Part shown: positions 40,093 through 48,405 of the stretch, one piece after another
How positions within the stretch are numbered: position 1 is the stretch's first letter
Layout of the letters: the number at the start of each line of letters is the position of its first letter
From: Tabrizicola sp.
GTDB lineage: Bacteria; Pseudomonadota; Alphaproteobacteria; Rhodobacterales; Rhodobacteraceae
Direction: 5' to 3'
Length of the DNA: 64,000 nt
Assembly (NCBI GenBank): GCA_016792685.1
Contig: JAEULQ010000114.1
Span: 1-64,000, forward strand
Notes under the pieces: model-generated
The model's database searches: none
The model's input: the letters and a program-made list of their open reading frames with translations, nothing else
Told to the model about the DNA's origin: nothing
Program-made: the position numbers and the translations under genes

Positions 40093-42537
40093 ATGTCGGC
40101 AGTTCCAGGCCAGGCGAGAATTGTGATAATTGGCGGAGGAGCGGTCGGTGCCTCGTGCCTCTATCACCTGGCCAAGGCGGGCTGGACGGACGCGCTGCTT
40201 CTGGAAAAGAACGAGCTGACCGCCGGGTCCACCTGGCATGCGGCAGGGAACGTGCCGACCTTTTCCTCCAGCTGGTCGATCATGAACATGCAGCGCTACT
40301 CGGCCGAACTTTACCGCGGCCTCGGTGCGGCGGTCGACTATCCGATGAACTATCATGTGACCGGCTCGGTCCGGCTTGGACATTCCGAGGAACGCCTCCT
40401 GGAATTCAAGAAGGTTGTCGGCATGGGCCGCTACCAGGGGATGAATCTGGACATCCTTTCGCCCGAGGATATCCGCAGTCGCTATCCCTTTGTCGAAACG
40501 CATGACCTGACCGGTGCGCTTTATGACCCCTATGACGGCGACATCGACCCTGCTCAGCTGACGCAGGCGCTGGCAGCCGGGGCCCGCCAGATGGGCGCGC
40601 GGATCGAACGGTTCTGCCCGGTGACGGCCGCACGCTGGACCGGCACGGAATGGGTTCTGACCACGCCCAAGGGTGAAGTGCGGGCCGAATATGTCGTGAA
40701 CGCTGGCGGCTATTACGCCGCGCAGGTGGGCGCTTTGTTCGGGCGCCGCGTGCCGATGATGGTCATGAGCCACCAGTATCTTCTGTTCGACACGATCCCC
40801 GAGCTTGAAGCCTGGACCAAGGAGGTCGGCCACAAGCTGCCGCTCCTGCGTGACGTCGACAGCTCATACTACCTTCGTCAGGAGAAGATGGGCTTCAACC
40901 TCGGCCCCTATGAAAACCCCTGCCGCGCGCATTGGGCGACGCCGGACGACCCGTTCCCGGAAGACTTCAGCTTCCAGCTGTTCCCGGACGATCTGGAGCG
41001 TCTTGAGTGGCATATCGCCGACGCGATGGCCCGGGTTCCTCTTCTGGAAAAGGCGAACCTGACCAAGGTGATCAACGGACCCATTCCCTATGCGCCGGAT
41101 GGCAACCCGCTGATCGGTCCGATGCCGGGCGTGCCCAATGCCTTCGAGGCCTGTGTCTTCACCTTCGGCATCTGCCAGGCCGGCGGTGCCGGGAAGGTGC
41201 TGGCCGAGTGGGTGACTGAGGGCGCGACCGAATGGGACATGTGGTCCTGCGACCCTCGCCGCTTTACCGGCTGGGAGGATCAGGATTACTGCGTGAAGAA
41301 GGGGATGGAGGTCTATGGCCACGAATACGCCATGCATTTCCCGCATCACGCCTGGCCCGAAGGCCGGATGAAGCGTCTGTCCGCGGTCCATGACCGGACC
41401 GCGGCCCTGGGAGCCCAGTTCGGGCCCTACAACGGTTATGAGCGCGCCTTGTGGTATGCGCGGCCCGGCGACGACACCTCGGAAGAGGCGCAGCGCACCT
41501 GGCGGCGCGAGGGTCCCTGGTTCGGCGCGGTCAAGGATGAATGCGCAGCCGTGCGGGATGCCTGTGGTATTCTCGACCTGCCGGGCTTCTCGCGCTTCCG
41601 GTTGACCGGGGCAGGGGCGGCTGACTGGCTTGCCCGCCAGATCACGGGCAAGCTGCCCTCGGTCGGTCGTCTGGGCCTGGCCTATTTCGCCGACGACAAG
41701 GGCCGGATTGTCACCGAAATGTCGGTGGCCCGGATCGCGGAAGATGAGCTTCTGCTCATTACTGCGGCGACGGCCCAGCTGCATGACAAGGGCTGGCTGG
41801 AACGGCATCTTGCCGCCGGGCTTTCCTTGACGGACGAAAGCGCGGACTGGTCCTGCCATATCCTTACCGGCCCGAAGGCGCGTGAAGTGCTTCAGGCTGC
41901 CGGAGCCGAGGCCGACCTGGCCAAGGGCTGGCTGACCCACCAGAAGGCCCGGATCGCGGGGCGCGATCTGGTCCTGATGCGGGTCTCGTTTGCCGGGGAA
42001 CTTGGCTGGGAGCTGCACAGCCGGGTGGCCGACACGCCCGCAATCTGGGACGCCGTGATGGCGGCGGGCAAACCCCTTGGATTGCGGCCGTTCGGCATGT
42101 TCGCGCTGAACAGCCTGCGCGTCGAGAAGGGCTATCGCGCCTGGAAGGGTGACCTTTCGACCGATTACACCGTGCTGCAGGGCGGGCTGGACCGGTTCGT
42201 CGACTGGGCGAAGCCCGAGTTCCGCGGCAAGGCGGCGCTTGAAGCCGAGAAGCAGCGCGGGGTCACCAAGCGTTTTGCCACCCTCGTCATCGAGGCCGAC
42301 ACCCATGACCCGCCCTATATGGCGACGATCTGGCATGACGGACAGGTCGTGGGCGAGCTGACCTCGGGCTATTGGGGCCACCGGGTCGGGGCCTGCATCG
42401 GACTGGGCATGCTGAAGACCGAGCTCAACCAGCCCGGCCAGGCGGTCGAAGTGGAAATCTTCGGGCGCCGCTTCCCGGCAACGGTAAAGGCGGACGAGCC
42501 GCTCTGGGATCCGGCCAACGCCCGTATCCGCGCATGA
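40093..42537 (+). CDS. DMGDH/sarcosine-dehydrogenase-like flavoenzyme with GcvT domain (paralogue A)
   Basis: 814 residues. An N-terminal DAO flavin domain (~8-370, IIGGGAVGASCLYHLAKAG) carries STWHAAG with H49, the equivalent of the covalent-FAD histidine of dimethylglycine dehydrogenase. An FAO_M-like segment (~375-430) and a GcvT/GcvT_C folate-binding half (~430-805; LTGAGAADWLARQI, FAGELGWELHS) follow. Enzymes of this plan oxidise an N-methyl group and pass the one-carbon unit to tetrahydrofolate. The substrate is unknown. GAGGAGG 5 nt upstream fixes the start at 40093. It overlaps the next gene by 4 nt. Confidence 0.9.
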   Translation: MSAVPGQARIVIIGGGAVGASCLYHLAKAGWTDALLLEKNELTAGSTWHAAGNVPTFSSSWSIMNMQRYSAELYRGLGAAVDYPMNYHVTGSVRLGHSEERLLEFKKVVGMGRYQGMNLDILSPEDIRSRYPFVETHDLTGALYDPYDGDIDPAQLTQALAAGARQMGARIERFCPVTAARWTGTEWVLTTPKGEVRAEYVVNAGGYYAAQVGALFGRRVPMMVMSHQYLLFDTIPELEAWTKEVGHKLPLLRDVDSSYYLRQEKMGFNLGPYENPCRAHWATPDDPFPEDFSFQLFPDDLERLEWHIADAMARVPLLEKANLTKVINGPIPYAPDGNPLIGPMPGVPNAFEACVFTFGICQAGGAGKVLAEWVTEGATEWDMWSCDPRRFTGWEDQDYCVKKGMEVYGHEYAMHFPHHAWPEGRMKRLSAVHDRTAALGAQFGPYNGYERALWYARPGDDTSEEAQRTWRREGPWFGAVKDECAAVRDACGILDLPGFSRFRLTGAGAADWLARQITGKLPSVGRLGLAYFADDKGRIVTEMSVARIAEDELLLITAATAQLHDKGWLERHLAAGLSLTDESADWSCHILTGPKAREVLQAAGAEADLAKGWLTHQKARIAGRDLVLMRVSFAGELGWELHSRVADTPAIWDAVMAAGKPLGLRPFGMFALNSLRVEKGYRAWKGDLSTDYTVLQGGLDRFVDWAKPEFRGKAALEAEKQRGVTKRFATLVIEADTHDPPYMATIWHDGQVVGELTSGYWGHRVGACIGLGMLKTELNQPGQAVEVEIFGRRFPATVKADEPLWDPANARIRA

Positions 42538-43571
42538 CCGGCCTGCCCACCACGATGTCTGGGGTCCAGCTTGTCGGCCATGGCGGGCCGGAAATGCTGG
42601 TCTGGCGCGACGATCTTCCGGTGCCTCGTCCCGCTGCGGGCGAGGTTCTGGTCAAGGTCCTTGCGGCGGGCGTGAACATGACCGACATCAACACCCGCAG
42701 GGGTTGGTACGGTGGCGAGGGTCGGGCGGCCGGCTGGGCCGGTGAAATGGCCTTCCCGCGCATCCAGGGCTCGGATCTCTGTGGCCGTGTCGTGGCCTTC
42801 GGGACGGATGTCCCCGGCCTTCCGCTTGGGGCGCGGGTGATTTGCCCGACGAACCAGCACGAGCCCGAATCGGCAAACCCGATCCGCTTTGTGTCGATTG
42901 GTTCCGAATTCGACGGCGCCTTCGCGCAGTATTGTCTGGTGAAGGCCCGGCATCTGCATGATGTCAGTGCCTCACCCCTCACCGATATCGAAATCGGCGC
43001 CATGCCTTGCGCCTATGGCACGGCACACAATCTCTTGACGCGAGCCGCCGTGGCAGTGGGTGAGCGGGTTCTGGTCACCGGAGCTTCGGGCGGTGTCGGG
43101 CTGGCGGCGGTGCAGCTGGCACTCTTGCGCGGGGCAGAGGTCACCGCCCAGTGCAGCCTTGGCAAATCCGCGCCGCTGCGGGCCATGGGGGCGACGATCC
43201 TGTCGCGGGAGGCACAGCCGCGACCGCACAGCTTTGATGTTGTGATCGACGTGGTGGGTGGCGAAGGCTTCCAGGACCGGCTGGATGCGCTGTCGCCGGG
43301 TGGGCGCTATGCCACCTCGGGTGCAGTCGGCGGACCGATGGTCAAGGGCGACCTGCGCCGCGTCTATCTGAACGATCTGACGATTTTCGGCGCCACCCAT
43401 CAGCCGCGCGAGGTCTTTGCGGGGCTTGTCACGATCATCAACACCGCCCGTATCCGGCCGGTCGTGTCGAAGACCTACCCCCTGCGCGATATCGCCCTTG
43501 CCCAGGCCGATCTGGCCGCCGGGCGCTATCCCGGCAAACTTGTCCTTGTTCCTCCGGAGTCCTATCCATGA
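42534..43571 (+). CDS. MDR-family (quinone-oxidoreductase-like) dehydrogenase
   Basis: 345 residues. A GroES-like N-terminal half (EVLVKVLAAGVNMTDINTRRGWY, GSDLCGRVVAFG) is followed by a nucleotide-binding Rossmann half (VLVTGASGGVGLAAVQLA). The catalytic-zinc and structural-zinc cysteine sets of zinc alcohol dehydrogenases are not seen. NADPH-dependent enoyl/quinone reduction is therefore more likely than zinc-dependent alcohol oxidation. It lies between the two DMGDH-like paralogues with 4-nt overlaps on both sides. Its step in the pathway is unknown. Confidence 0.87.
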   Translation: MTGLPTTMSGVQLVGHGGPEMLVWRDDLPVPRPAAGEVLVKVLAAGVNMTDINTRRGWYGGEGRAAGWAGEMAFPRIQGSDLCGRVVAFGTDVPGLPLGARVICPTNQHEPESANPIRFVSIGSEFDGAFAQYCLVKARHLHDVSASPLTDIEIGAMPCAYGTAHNLLTRAAVAVGERVLVTGASGGVGLAAVQLALLRGAEVTAQCSLGKSAPLRAMGATILSREAQPRPHSFDVVIDVVGGEGFQDRLDALSPGGRYATSGAVGGPMVKGDLRRVYLNDLTIFGATHQPREVFAGLVTIINTARIRPVVSKTYPLRDIALAQADLAAGRYPGKLVLVPPESYP

Positions 43572-46006
43572 CGATCCCCGCAAAAGCCCGTGCCGTAGTC
43601 ATCGGCGGCGGCGTCTCTGGCTGTTCGGTGGCCTATCACCTGGCCAAAGCGGGCTGGACCGATGTTGTCCTGCTGGAACGTCGCAAGCTTACGTCCGGCA
43701 CGACCTGGCACGCTGCTGGCCTGATCGGTCAGCTGCGGGGCAGCGCGAACATGACCCGGCTCGCCAAGTATTCCGCCGACCTTTACCGGGGACTTGAGGC
43801 CGAAACTGGCGTCGCCACCGGGATGAAGCAGGTTGGCTCGATCTCGGTCGCGCTGACGAAAGAACGGCATGAAGAACTGCTCAGGCAAGCCACGGTCGCC
43901 CGTATCTTCGATGTCGAAGTGCATGAGATTTCGCCGCAAGAGGTGAAGGCACGCTATCCGCACCTGAATGTCAGCGACGTCGTGGGCGCGGTCGCCCTGC
44001 CGCTGGATGGGCAGTGTGACCCGGCAAATATCGCCATGGCGCTGGCCAAGGGCGCCCGGATGCGGGGCGCCAGGATCTTCGAGATGACGAAGGTGACGAA
44101 AGTCACCACCGCCAACGGCCGCGTGACCGGCGTTGATTATGAGACCGCCGAAGGGCCCGGCCATATCGAGGCCGACATCATCGTCAACTGCGGCGGCATG
44201 TGGGGCAGGGACCTTGCGGCCCAGAACGGCGTCACCTTGCCCCTGCACGCCTGCGAGCATTTCTACCTGATCACCGAACCCGTTGCCGGGATCGACCTGA
44301 ACCTGCCGGTGCTGCGCGTTCCCGACGAATGCGCCTATTACAAGCAGGACGCCGGCAAGATGATGCTTGGTGCCTTTGAACCAAAGGCCAAGCCCTGGGG
44401 CATGGGCGGCATTCGCCCCGACTTTGAGTTCGACACCCTGCCCGAAGACTGGGATCACTTCATGCCCATCCTCGAGATGGCCACGAACCGCATGCCGCTG
44501 TTCGAGACCGCAGGTATCCACACTTTCTTCAACGGCCCGGAAAGCTTTACCCCCGACGACCGCTACTACTTGGGCGAGGCGCCTGAGGTGAAGGGCTACT
44601 GGATCGCGGCCGGGTACAACTCGATCGGCATCGTGTCCTCGGGCGGCGCGGGCCAGGCACTGGCGCATTGGATCACCGAGGGCGAGGCGCCCTTTGACCT
44701 CTGGGAAGTCGACATCCGCCGTGCCCAGCCTTTCCAGAAGAACCGGGCCTACCTGAAGGAACGGGTGACCGAGACGCTTGGCCTTCTTTACGCCGACCAC
44801 TTCCCCTATCGCCAGGTCGTGACCTCGCGCGGGGTGCGGCGATCGCCGCTTCACGAACATCTGAAAGCACGCGGGGCCGTCTTCGGCGAGGTCGCAGGCT
44901 GGGAACGCGCCAACTGGTTCGCGAACGAGGGGCAGGAACGGGAATACCGCTACTCCTGGAAGCGGCAGAACTGGTTCGAGAACCAGAAGGCCGAACACAT
45001 GGCCATCCGCACCGGCGCTGGTCTCTTCGACATGACGAGCTTCGGCAAGATCCGGATCGAGGGCCGCGATGCCTGCGCTTTCCTCAACCGCATCTCCTCG
45101 GCCCAGATGGATGTTCCGGTGGGGCGCATCGTCTATACGATGTTCCTTAACGATCGCGGTGGGATAGAGGCCGACCTTACAGTGACGCGCCTGTCCGAGA
45201 CCGCCTATCTCGCCGTGGTCCCGGGGGCGACATTGCAGCGCAACCTCGCCTGGATGCGCGCGCATGTGGGCGACGACTTTGCTGTCATTACCGATGTGAC
45301 CGCCGCAGAATCGGTCCTTTGCCTTATGGGTCCGCAGTCGCGCGACGTCTTGGCCCGCGTGTCGCCGAACGACTTCAGCAATGATGCTCATCCCTTTGGA
45401 ACCATGCGGGAAATCGAGATTGGTATGGGCCTCGCCCGTGCCCATCGCGTGACCTATGTCGGCGAGCTTGGCTGGGAGCTGTATATACCGACCGACCAGA
45501 CCGCGCATGTTTTCGAGGCGTTGATGGAGGCGGCCCCGGATCTCAAGCTCTGCGGCCTTCACACGCTGGACAGCTGCCGGATCGAAAAGGCCTATCGCCA
45601 CTGGGGCCACGATATCACGGATGAGGATCACGTGCTGGAAGCCGGGCTTGGCTTTACGGTCTCGCGCAAGAAGCCGGGCTTCATCGGTCGGGACGCTGTC
45701 CTGAAAGCCGAGGAAACCGGTCTTGCCCGCAAGATGCTCCAGTTCCGGCTGAAGGACCCCGAGCCGCTGCTCTTCCACAATGAGGCAGTGGTTCGGGATG
45801 GCAAGATCGTGGGGCCGGTCACCAGCGGCAACTATGGCCATTTCCTGGGCGGAGCCATCGGCATGGGCTATGTTCCAGCCAAGGGGCAGACGGACGACGA
45901 CATCCTCAGCTCGAAATACGAAATCGAGGTTGCCGGGCAGCGGCATGAAGCGATTGCAAGCCTTGTCCCGATGCATGACCCGAAGTCTGAGAGGATCAGG
46001 GCATGA
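43568..46006 (+). CDS. DMGDH/sarcosine-dehydrogenase-like flavoenzyme with GcvT domain (paralogue B)
   Basis: 812 residues with the same plan as paralogue A: DAO domain from VIGGGVSGCSVAYHLAKAG, covalent-FAD-type H48 in TTWHAAG, then FAO_M and GcvT halves (FLNRISSAQMDVPVGRIVYTMFLNDRGGIEADLTVTRL; YVGELGWELYI). It differs from A in the substrate-side residues after WHAAG (LIGQLRGSANMTRL versus NVPTFSSSWSIMNM). The two are therefore likely to act on different N-methylated intermediates rather than being redundant. Overlaps its neighbours by 4 nt. Confidence 0.91.
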   Translation: MTIPAKARAVVIGGGVSGCSVAYHLAKAGWTDVVLLERRKLTSGTTWHAAGLIGQLRGSANMTRLAKYSADLYRGLEAETGVATGMKQVGSISVALTKERHEELLRQATVARIFDVEVHEISPQEVKARYPHLNVSDVVGAVALPLDGQCDPANIAMALAKGARMRGARIFEMTKVTKVTTANGRVTGVDYETAEGPGHIEADIIVNCGGMWGRDLAAQNGVTLPLHACEHFYLITEPVAGIDLNLPVLRVPDECAYYKQDAGKMMLGAFEPKAKPWGMGGIRPDFEFDTLPEDWDHFMPILEMATNRMPLFETAGIHTFFNGPESFTPDDRYYLGEAPEVKGYWIAAGYNSIGIVSSGGAGQALAHWITEGEAPFDLWEVDIRRAQPFQKNRAYLKERVTETLGLLYADHFPYRQVVTSRGVRRSPLHEHLKARGAVFGEVAGWERANWFANEGQEREYRYSWKRQNWFENQKAEHMAIRTGAGLFDMTSFGKIRIEGRDACAFLNRISSAQMDVPVGRIVYTMFLNDRGGIEADLTVTRLSETAYLAVVPGATLQRNLAWMRAHVGDDFAVITDVTAAESVLCLMGPQSRDVLARVSPNDFSNDAHPFGTMREIEIGMGLARAHRVTYVGELGWELYIPTDQTAHVFEALMEAAPDLKLCGLHTLDSCRIEKAYRHWGHDITDEDHVLEAGLGFTVSRKKPGFIGRDAVLKAEETGLARKMLQFRLKDPEPLLFHNEAVVRDGKIVGPVTSGNYGHFLGGAIGMGYVPAKGQTDDDILSSKYEIEVAGQRHEAIASLVPMHDPKSERIRA

Positions 46007-46848
46007 CGCTTGCCGCGCGGCATCAGGCTTTCCATGACTTGCACCAGTCCGGCTGCTTCGTGATCCCGAACCCCTGGGACCGGGGTTCCGCACGGATGAT
46101 GGCTGCGCTTGGGGCCAAGGCTCTGGCCACGTCTTCGGCGGCGCACGCCTTTACCCTTGGACGCCCGGACCTTGGCGGCGTGTCTCGGGACGAGGCGCTG
46201 GCCCATGCGGCCGACCTGATCGCCGCGACGGATCTGCCGGTCTCGGGCGATTTCGAGAACGGTTTCGGGGAGGCCCCGGAAGATGTCGCCGAAACCGTCC
46301 GCCTGTCTGGCGAGGTGGGTCTGTCCGGCATCAGTGTCGAGGATACCCAGATGATCCCCGGCAACGCGCCCTATGCTTTCGACCTGGCTGTCGAGCGCAT
46401 CCGCGCCGGGGTTGCCGCCAGCCGCGCGCTTGGCCGCCCCTTTGTTTTTTGCGCCCGCGCCGATGGCGTGATGCACGGCACTTATGACCTCGCCGAAGGT
46501 ATTCGCCGCCTGCAGGCCTTCGAGGCCGCAGGCGCGGACCTGCTGTATCTGCCGGTGCCCCCGGGCAAGGCGGAACTTGCCCAGGTGCTGGCGGCGGTGA
46601 GAAAGCCGGTGAATGCGCTGGCCGCCGGGCCGCTAAAGTCCATGAGCGTCGCCGAACTGGCCGGGATGGGCGTCCGTCGCATTTCGACCGGAAGCCAGAT
46701 CGCCCGCCTGACCCATGCGGCGATCCGCGACAGTGTGACGGCAATGCTTTCCAAAGGGTCGTTTCAGCCGCTGATGGCAACGGCTTCGGGTGATGAAATC
46801 GACGCGCTCCTTGCTTTGGGCGCGGGCAAGGAAGGACTGACCAAATGA
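46003..46848 (+). CDS. Isocitrate-lyase/PEP-mutase superfamily enzyme
   Basis: 281 residues, TIM-barrel of the PEP-mutase/ICL class. It shows the metal/phosphate-binding DFENGFGEAPEDVAETV segment, GISVEDTQ, and an ARADGVMHG loop. The KKCGH motif essential for isocitrate lyase is absent, so it is not an isocitrate lyase. Related activities are 2-methylisocitrate lyase, oxaloacetate acetylhydrolase and phosphonopyruvate-type enzymes. Probably cleaves a C-C bond in the carbon backbone after demethylation (inferred). Overlaps both neighbours by 4 nt. Confidence 0.82.
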   Translation: MTLAARHQAFHDLHQSGCFVIPNPWDRGSARMMAALGAKALATSSAAHAFTLGRPDLGGVSRDEALAHAADLIAATDLPVSGDFENGFGEAPEDVAETVRLSGEVGLSGISVEDTQMIPGNAPYAFDLAVERIRAGVAASRALGRPFVFCARADGVMHGTYDLAEGIRRLQAFEAAGADLLYLPVPPGKAELAQVLAAVRKPVNALAAGPLKSMSVAELAGMGVRRISTGSQIARLTHAAIRDSVTAMLSKGSFQPLMATASGDEIDALLALGAGKEGLTK

Positions 46849-48398
46849 CCGATATCGGCGAAATCTGCGAACCCGCCCGTTCAAGACGTTCCGGTGGCCG
46901 TCAGGCCCGCGTGGCGATGCGCGCGGCCCCACTGGCCGATGATGTCCGCCCGGTTCGCCCCGGCATGCCAGGCGGGCAGTACAAGCCCCTGACCGAAGCC
47001 GGGGTGCAACAGATCCACGCCGCCGCGCTGGACGCGCTGGAACAGATCGGTCTCTCCCAGGCTCCGCCCTCTGGCGTGAAGCTTCTGACCGAAGCAGGGG
47101 CGCAGCTGGGCGATGATGGTCGCATCCGCTTTCCCCGGGCGCTGGTCGAGGACATGCTGGCCGTCGCCGCCCGCAACATCACGCTCCACGCCCGCGACCC
47201 GAAATACGACTTGCACCTGAGCGGGACCAACGTCCACTACGGCACCGCAGGCGCCGCTGTGCATATCGTCGATCCGATCACGCTGGACTATCGCGAATCC
47301 ACCGCGCAGGACCTGTATGACGCGGCGCGGCTGGTCGACAACCTGGACAACATCCACTTCTACCAGCGGACCATGGTCTGCCGGGATGTCAAGGATAACA
47401 AGGAGATGGACCTCAACACGCTTTACGGCTGCCTTGCGGGCACCGTGAAGCATGTCGGCACCTCCTTCTCAGACCCCTCCCACGTCGCCGACTGTTTCGA
47501 GATGCTCTACACAGTCGCAGGCGGAGAGGAGAAATGGCTGGAGCGGCCCTTCGTCTCGAACTCCAACTGCTTCGTCGTGCCTCCGATGAAATTTGCCGAG
47601 GAAAGCTGCATCACCATGGAGGATTGCATCCGCCGTGGCATGCCGATGCTCCTCCTCTCTGCCGGTCAGGCGGGCGCCACCGCCCCGGCCCCGATCGCAC
47701 TGACCATCGTGCAGGCCGTGGCCGAATGCCTGGCGGGGGTGGTCTATGTCAACGCGATCAAGAAGGGCGCCCCGGCGATCTTCGGCACCTGGCCCTTCGT
47801 CAGCGACCTGCGCACCGGTGCCATGTCCGGCGGCAGCGCCGAGCAGGCGCTTCTGACGGCTGGCTGCGCCCAGATGCACCGGTTCTACGACCTGCCGGGC
47901 GGGGCGGCCTCGGGCATCTCGGACTCCAAGCTTCCCGACATGCAGGCGGGATGGGAGCAGGGGATTACCAATTCGCTCGCCGGACTTGCGGGCCTCAACA
48001 TGTGCTATGAAGCCGTGGGCATGCATGCCTCGCTCCTCGGTTTCTGCCTGGAAAGCCTGGTCCTGGGCGATGACCTGCTGGGGCAGGCCATGCGTCTGGT
48101 GCGCGGCATCGACGTGACGCCGGACAGCACTTCGATCGACGCGATGAAGGATGTCTGCCTGGGCGGCCCCGGCCATTACCTGGGCAGCGACCAGACGCTC
48201 AAGCTGATGCAGACCGAATACATCTACCCCAAGGTCGGCAACCGCATGTCGCCCAAGGAGTGGAACGAGGCCGGCAAGCCGCTGCTCCTTGACACGGCCA
48301 TCGCGCGCAAGAACGATATCCTCTCCAAGGCCGGGTGCCGCGTCGATCCCGAGATCGATGCCGCGATCCGCAAGCGTTTCAACATCTACTTCAAGTGA
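46845..48398 (+). CDS. MttB-superfamily (trimethylamine-methyltransferase-like) protein, non-pyrrolysine
   Basis: 517 residues, one uninterrupted MttB-like TIM-barrel domain. N-terminal arginine-rich leader (SRRSGGRQARVAMR), then SGTNVHYGTAGAAVHIVDP, MSGGSAEQALLTAGCAQMHRFYDLPGG and MHASLLGFCLESLVLGDDLLGQAMRLVRG. There is no in-frame amber codon, so no pyrrolysine. Non-Pyl members include glycine-betaine (MtgB) and proline-betaine methyltransferases, which use a corrinoid partner. No corrinoid protein or reactivator is encoded here. Likely removes a methyl from a quaternary amine (inferred). Overlaps the previous gene by 4 nt. Confidence 0.88.
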   Translation: MTDIGEICEPARSRRSGGRQARVAMRAAPLADDVRPVRPGMPGGQYKPLTEAGVQQIHAAALDALEQIGLSQAPPSGVKLLTEAGAQLGDDGRIRFPRALVEDMLAVAARNITLHARDPKYDLHLSGTNVHYGTAGAAVHIVDPITLDYRESTAQDLYDAARLVDNLDNIHFYQRTMVCRDVKDNKEMDLNTLYGCLAGTVKHVGTSFSDPSHVADCFEMLYTVAGGEEKWLERPFVSNSNCFVVPPMKFAEESCITMEDCIRRGMPMLLLSAGQAGATAPAPIALTIVQAVAECLAGVVYVNAIKKGAPAIFGTWPFVSDLRTGAMSGGSAEQALLTAGCAQMHRFYDLPGGAASGISDSKLPDMQAGWEQGITNSLAGLAGLNMCYEAVGMHASLLGFCLESLVLGDDLLGQAMRLVRGIDVTPDSTSIDAMKDVCLGGPGHYLGSDQTLKLMQTEYIYPKVGNRMSPKEWNEAGKPLLLDTAIARKNDILSKAGCRVDPEIDAAIRKRFNIYFK

Positions 48399-48405
48399 GG
48401 TCGCC

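Noticed and set aside
43562..46093. 843-residue open frame on the minus strand opposite paralogue B
   Set aside because: Antisense shadow of a well-supported flavoenzyme. No motifs.
46003..46848. Glyoxylate-cycle isocitrate lyase
   Set aside because: The KKCGH motif is missing, although the fold family is shared.
46845..48398. Possible pyrrolysine-containing trimethylamine methyltransferase
   Set aside because: The frame is uninterrupted with no in-frame amber codon, so the Pyl form is excluded and only the non-Pyl family call is made.
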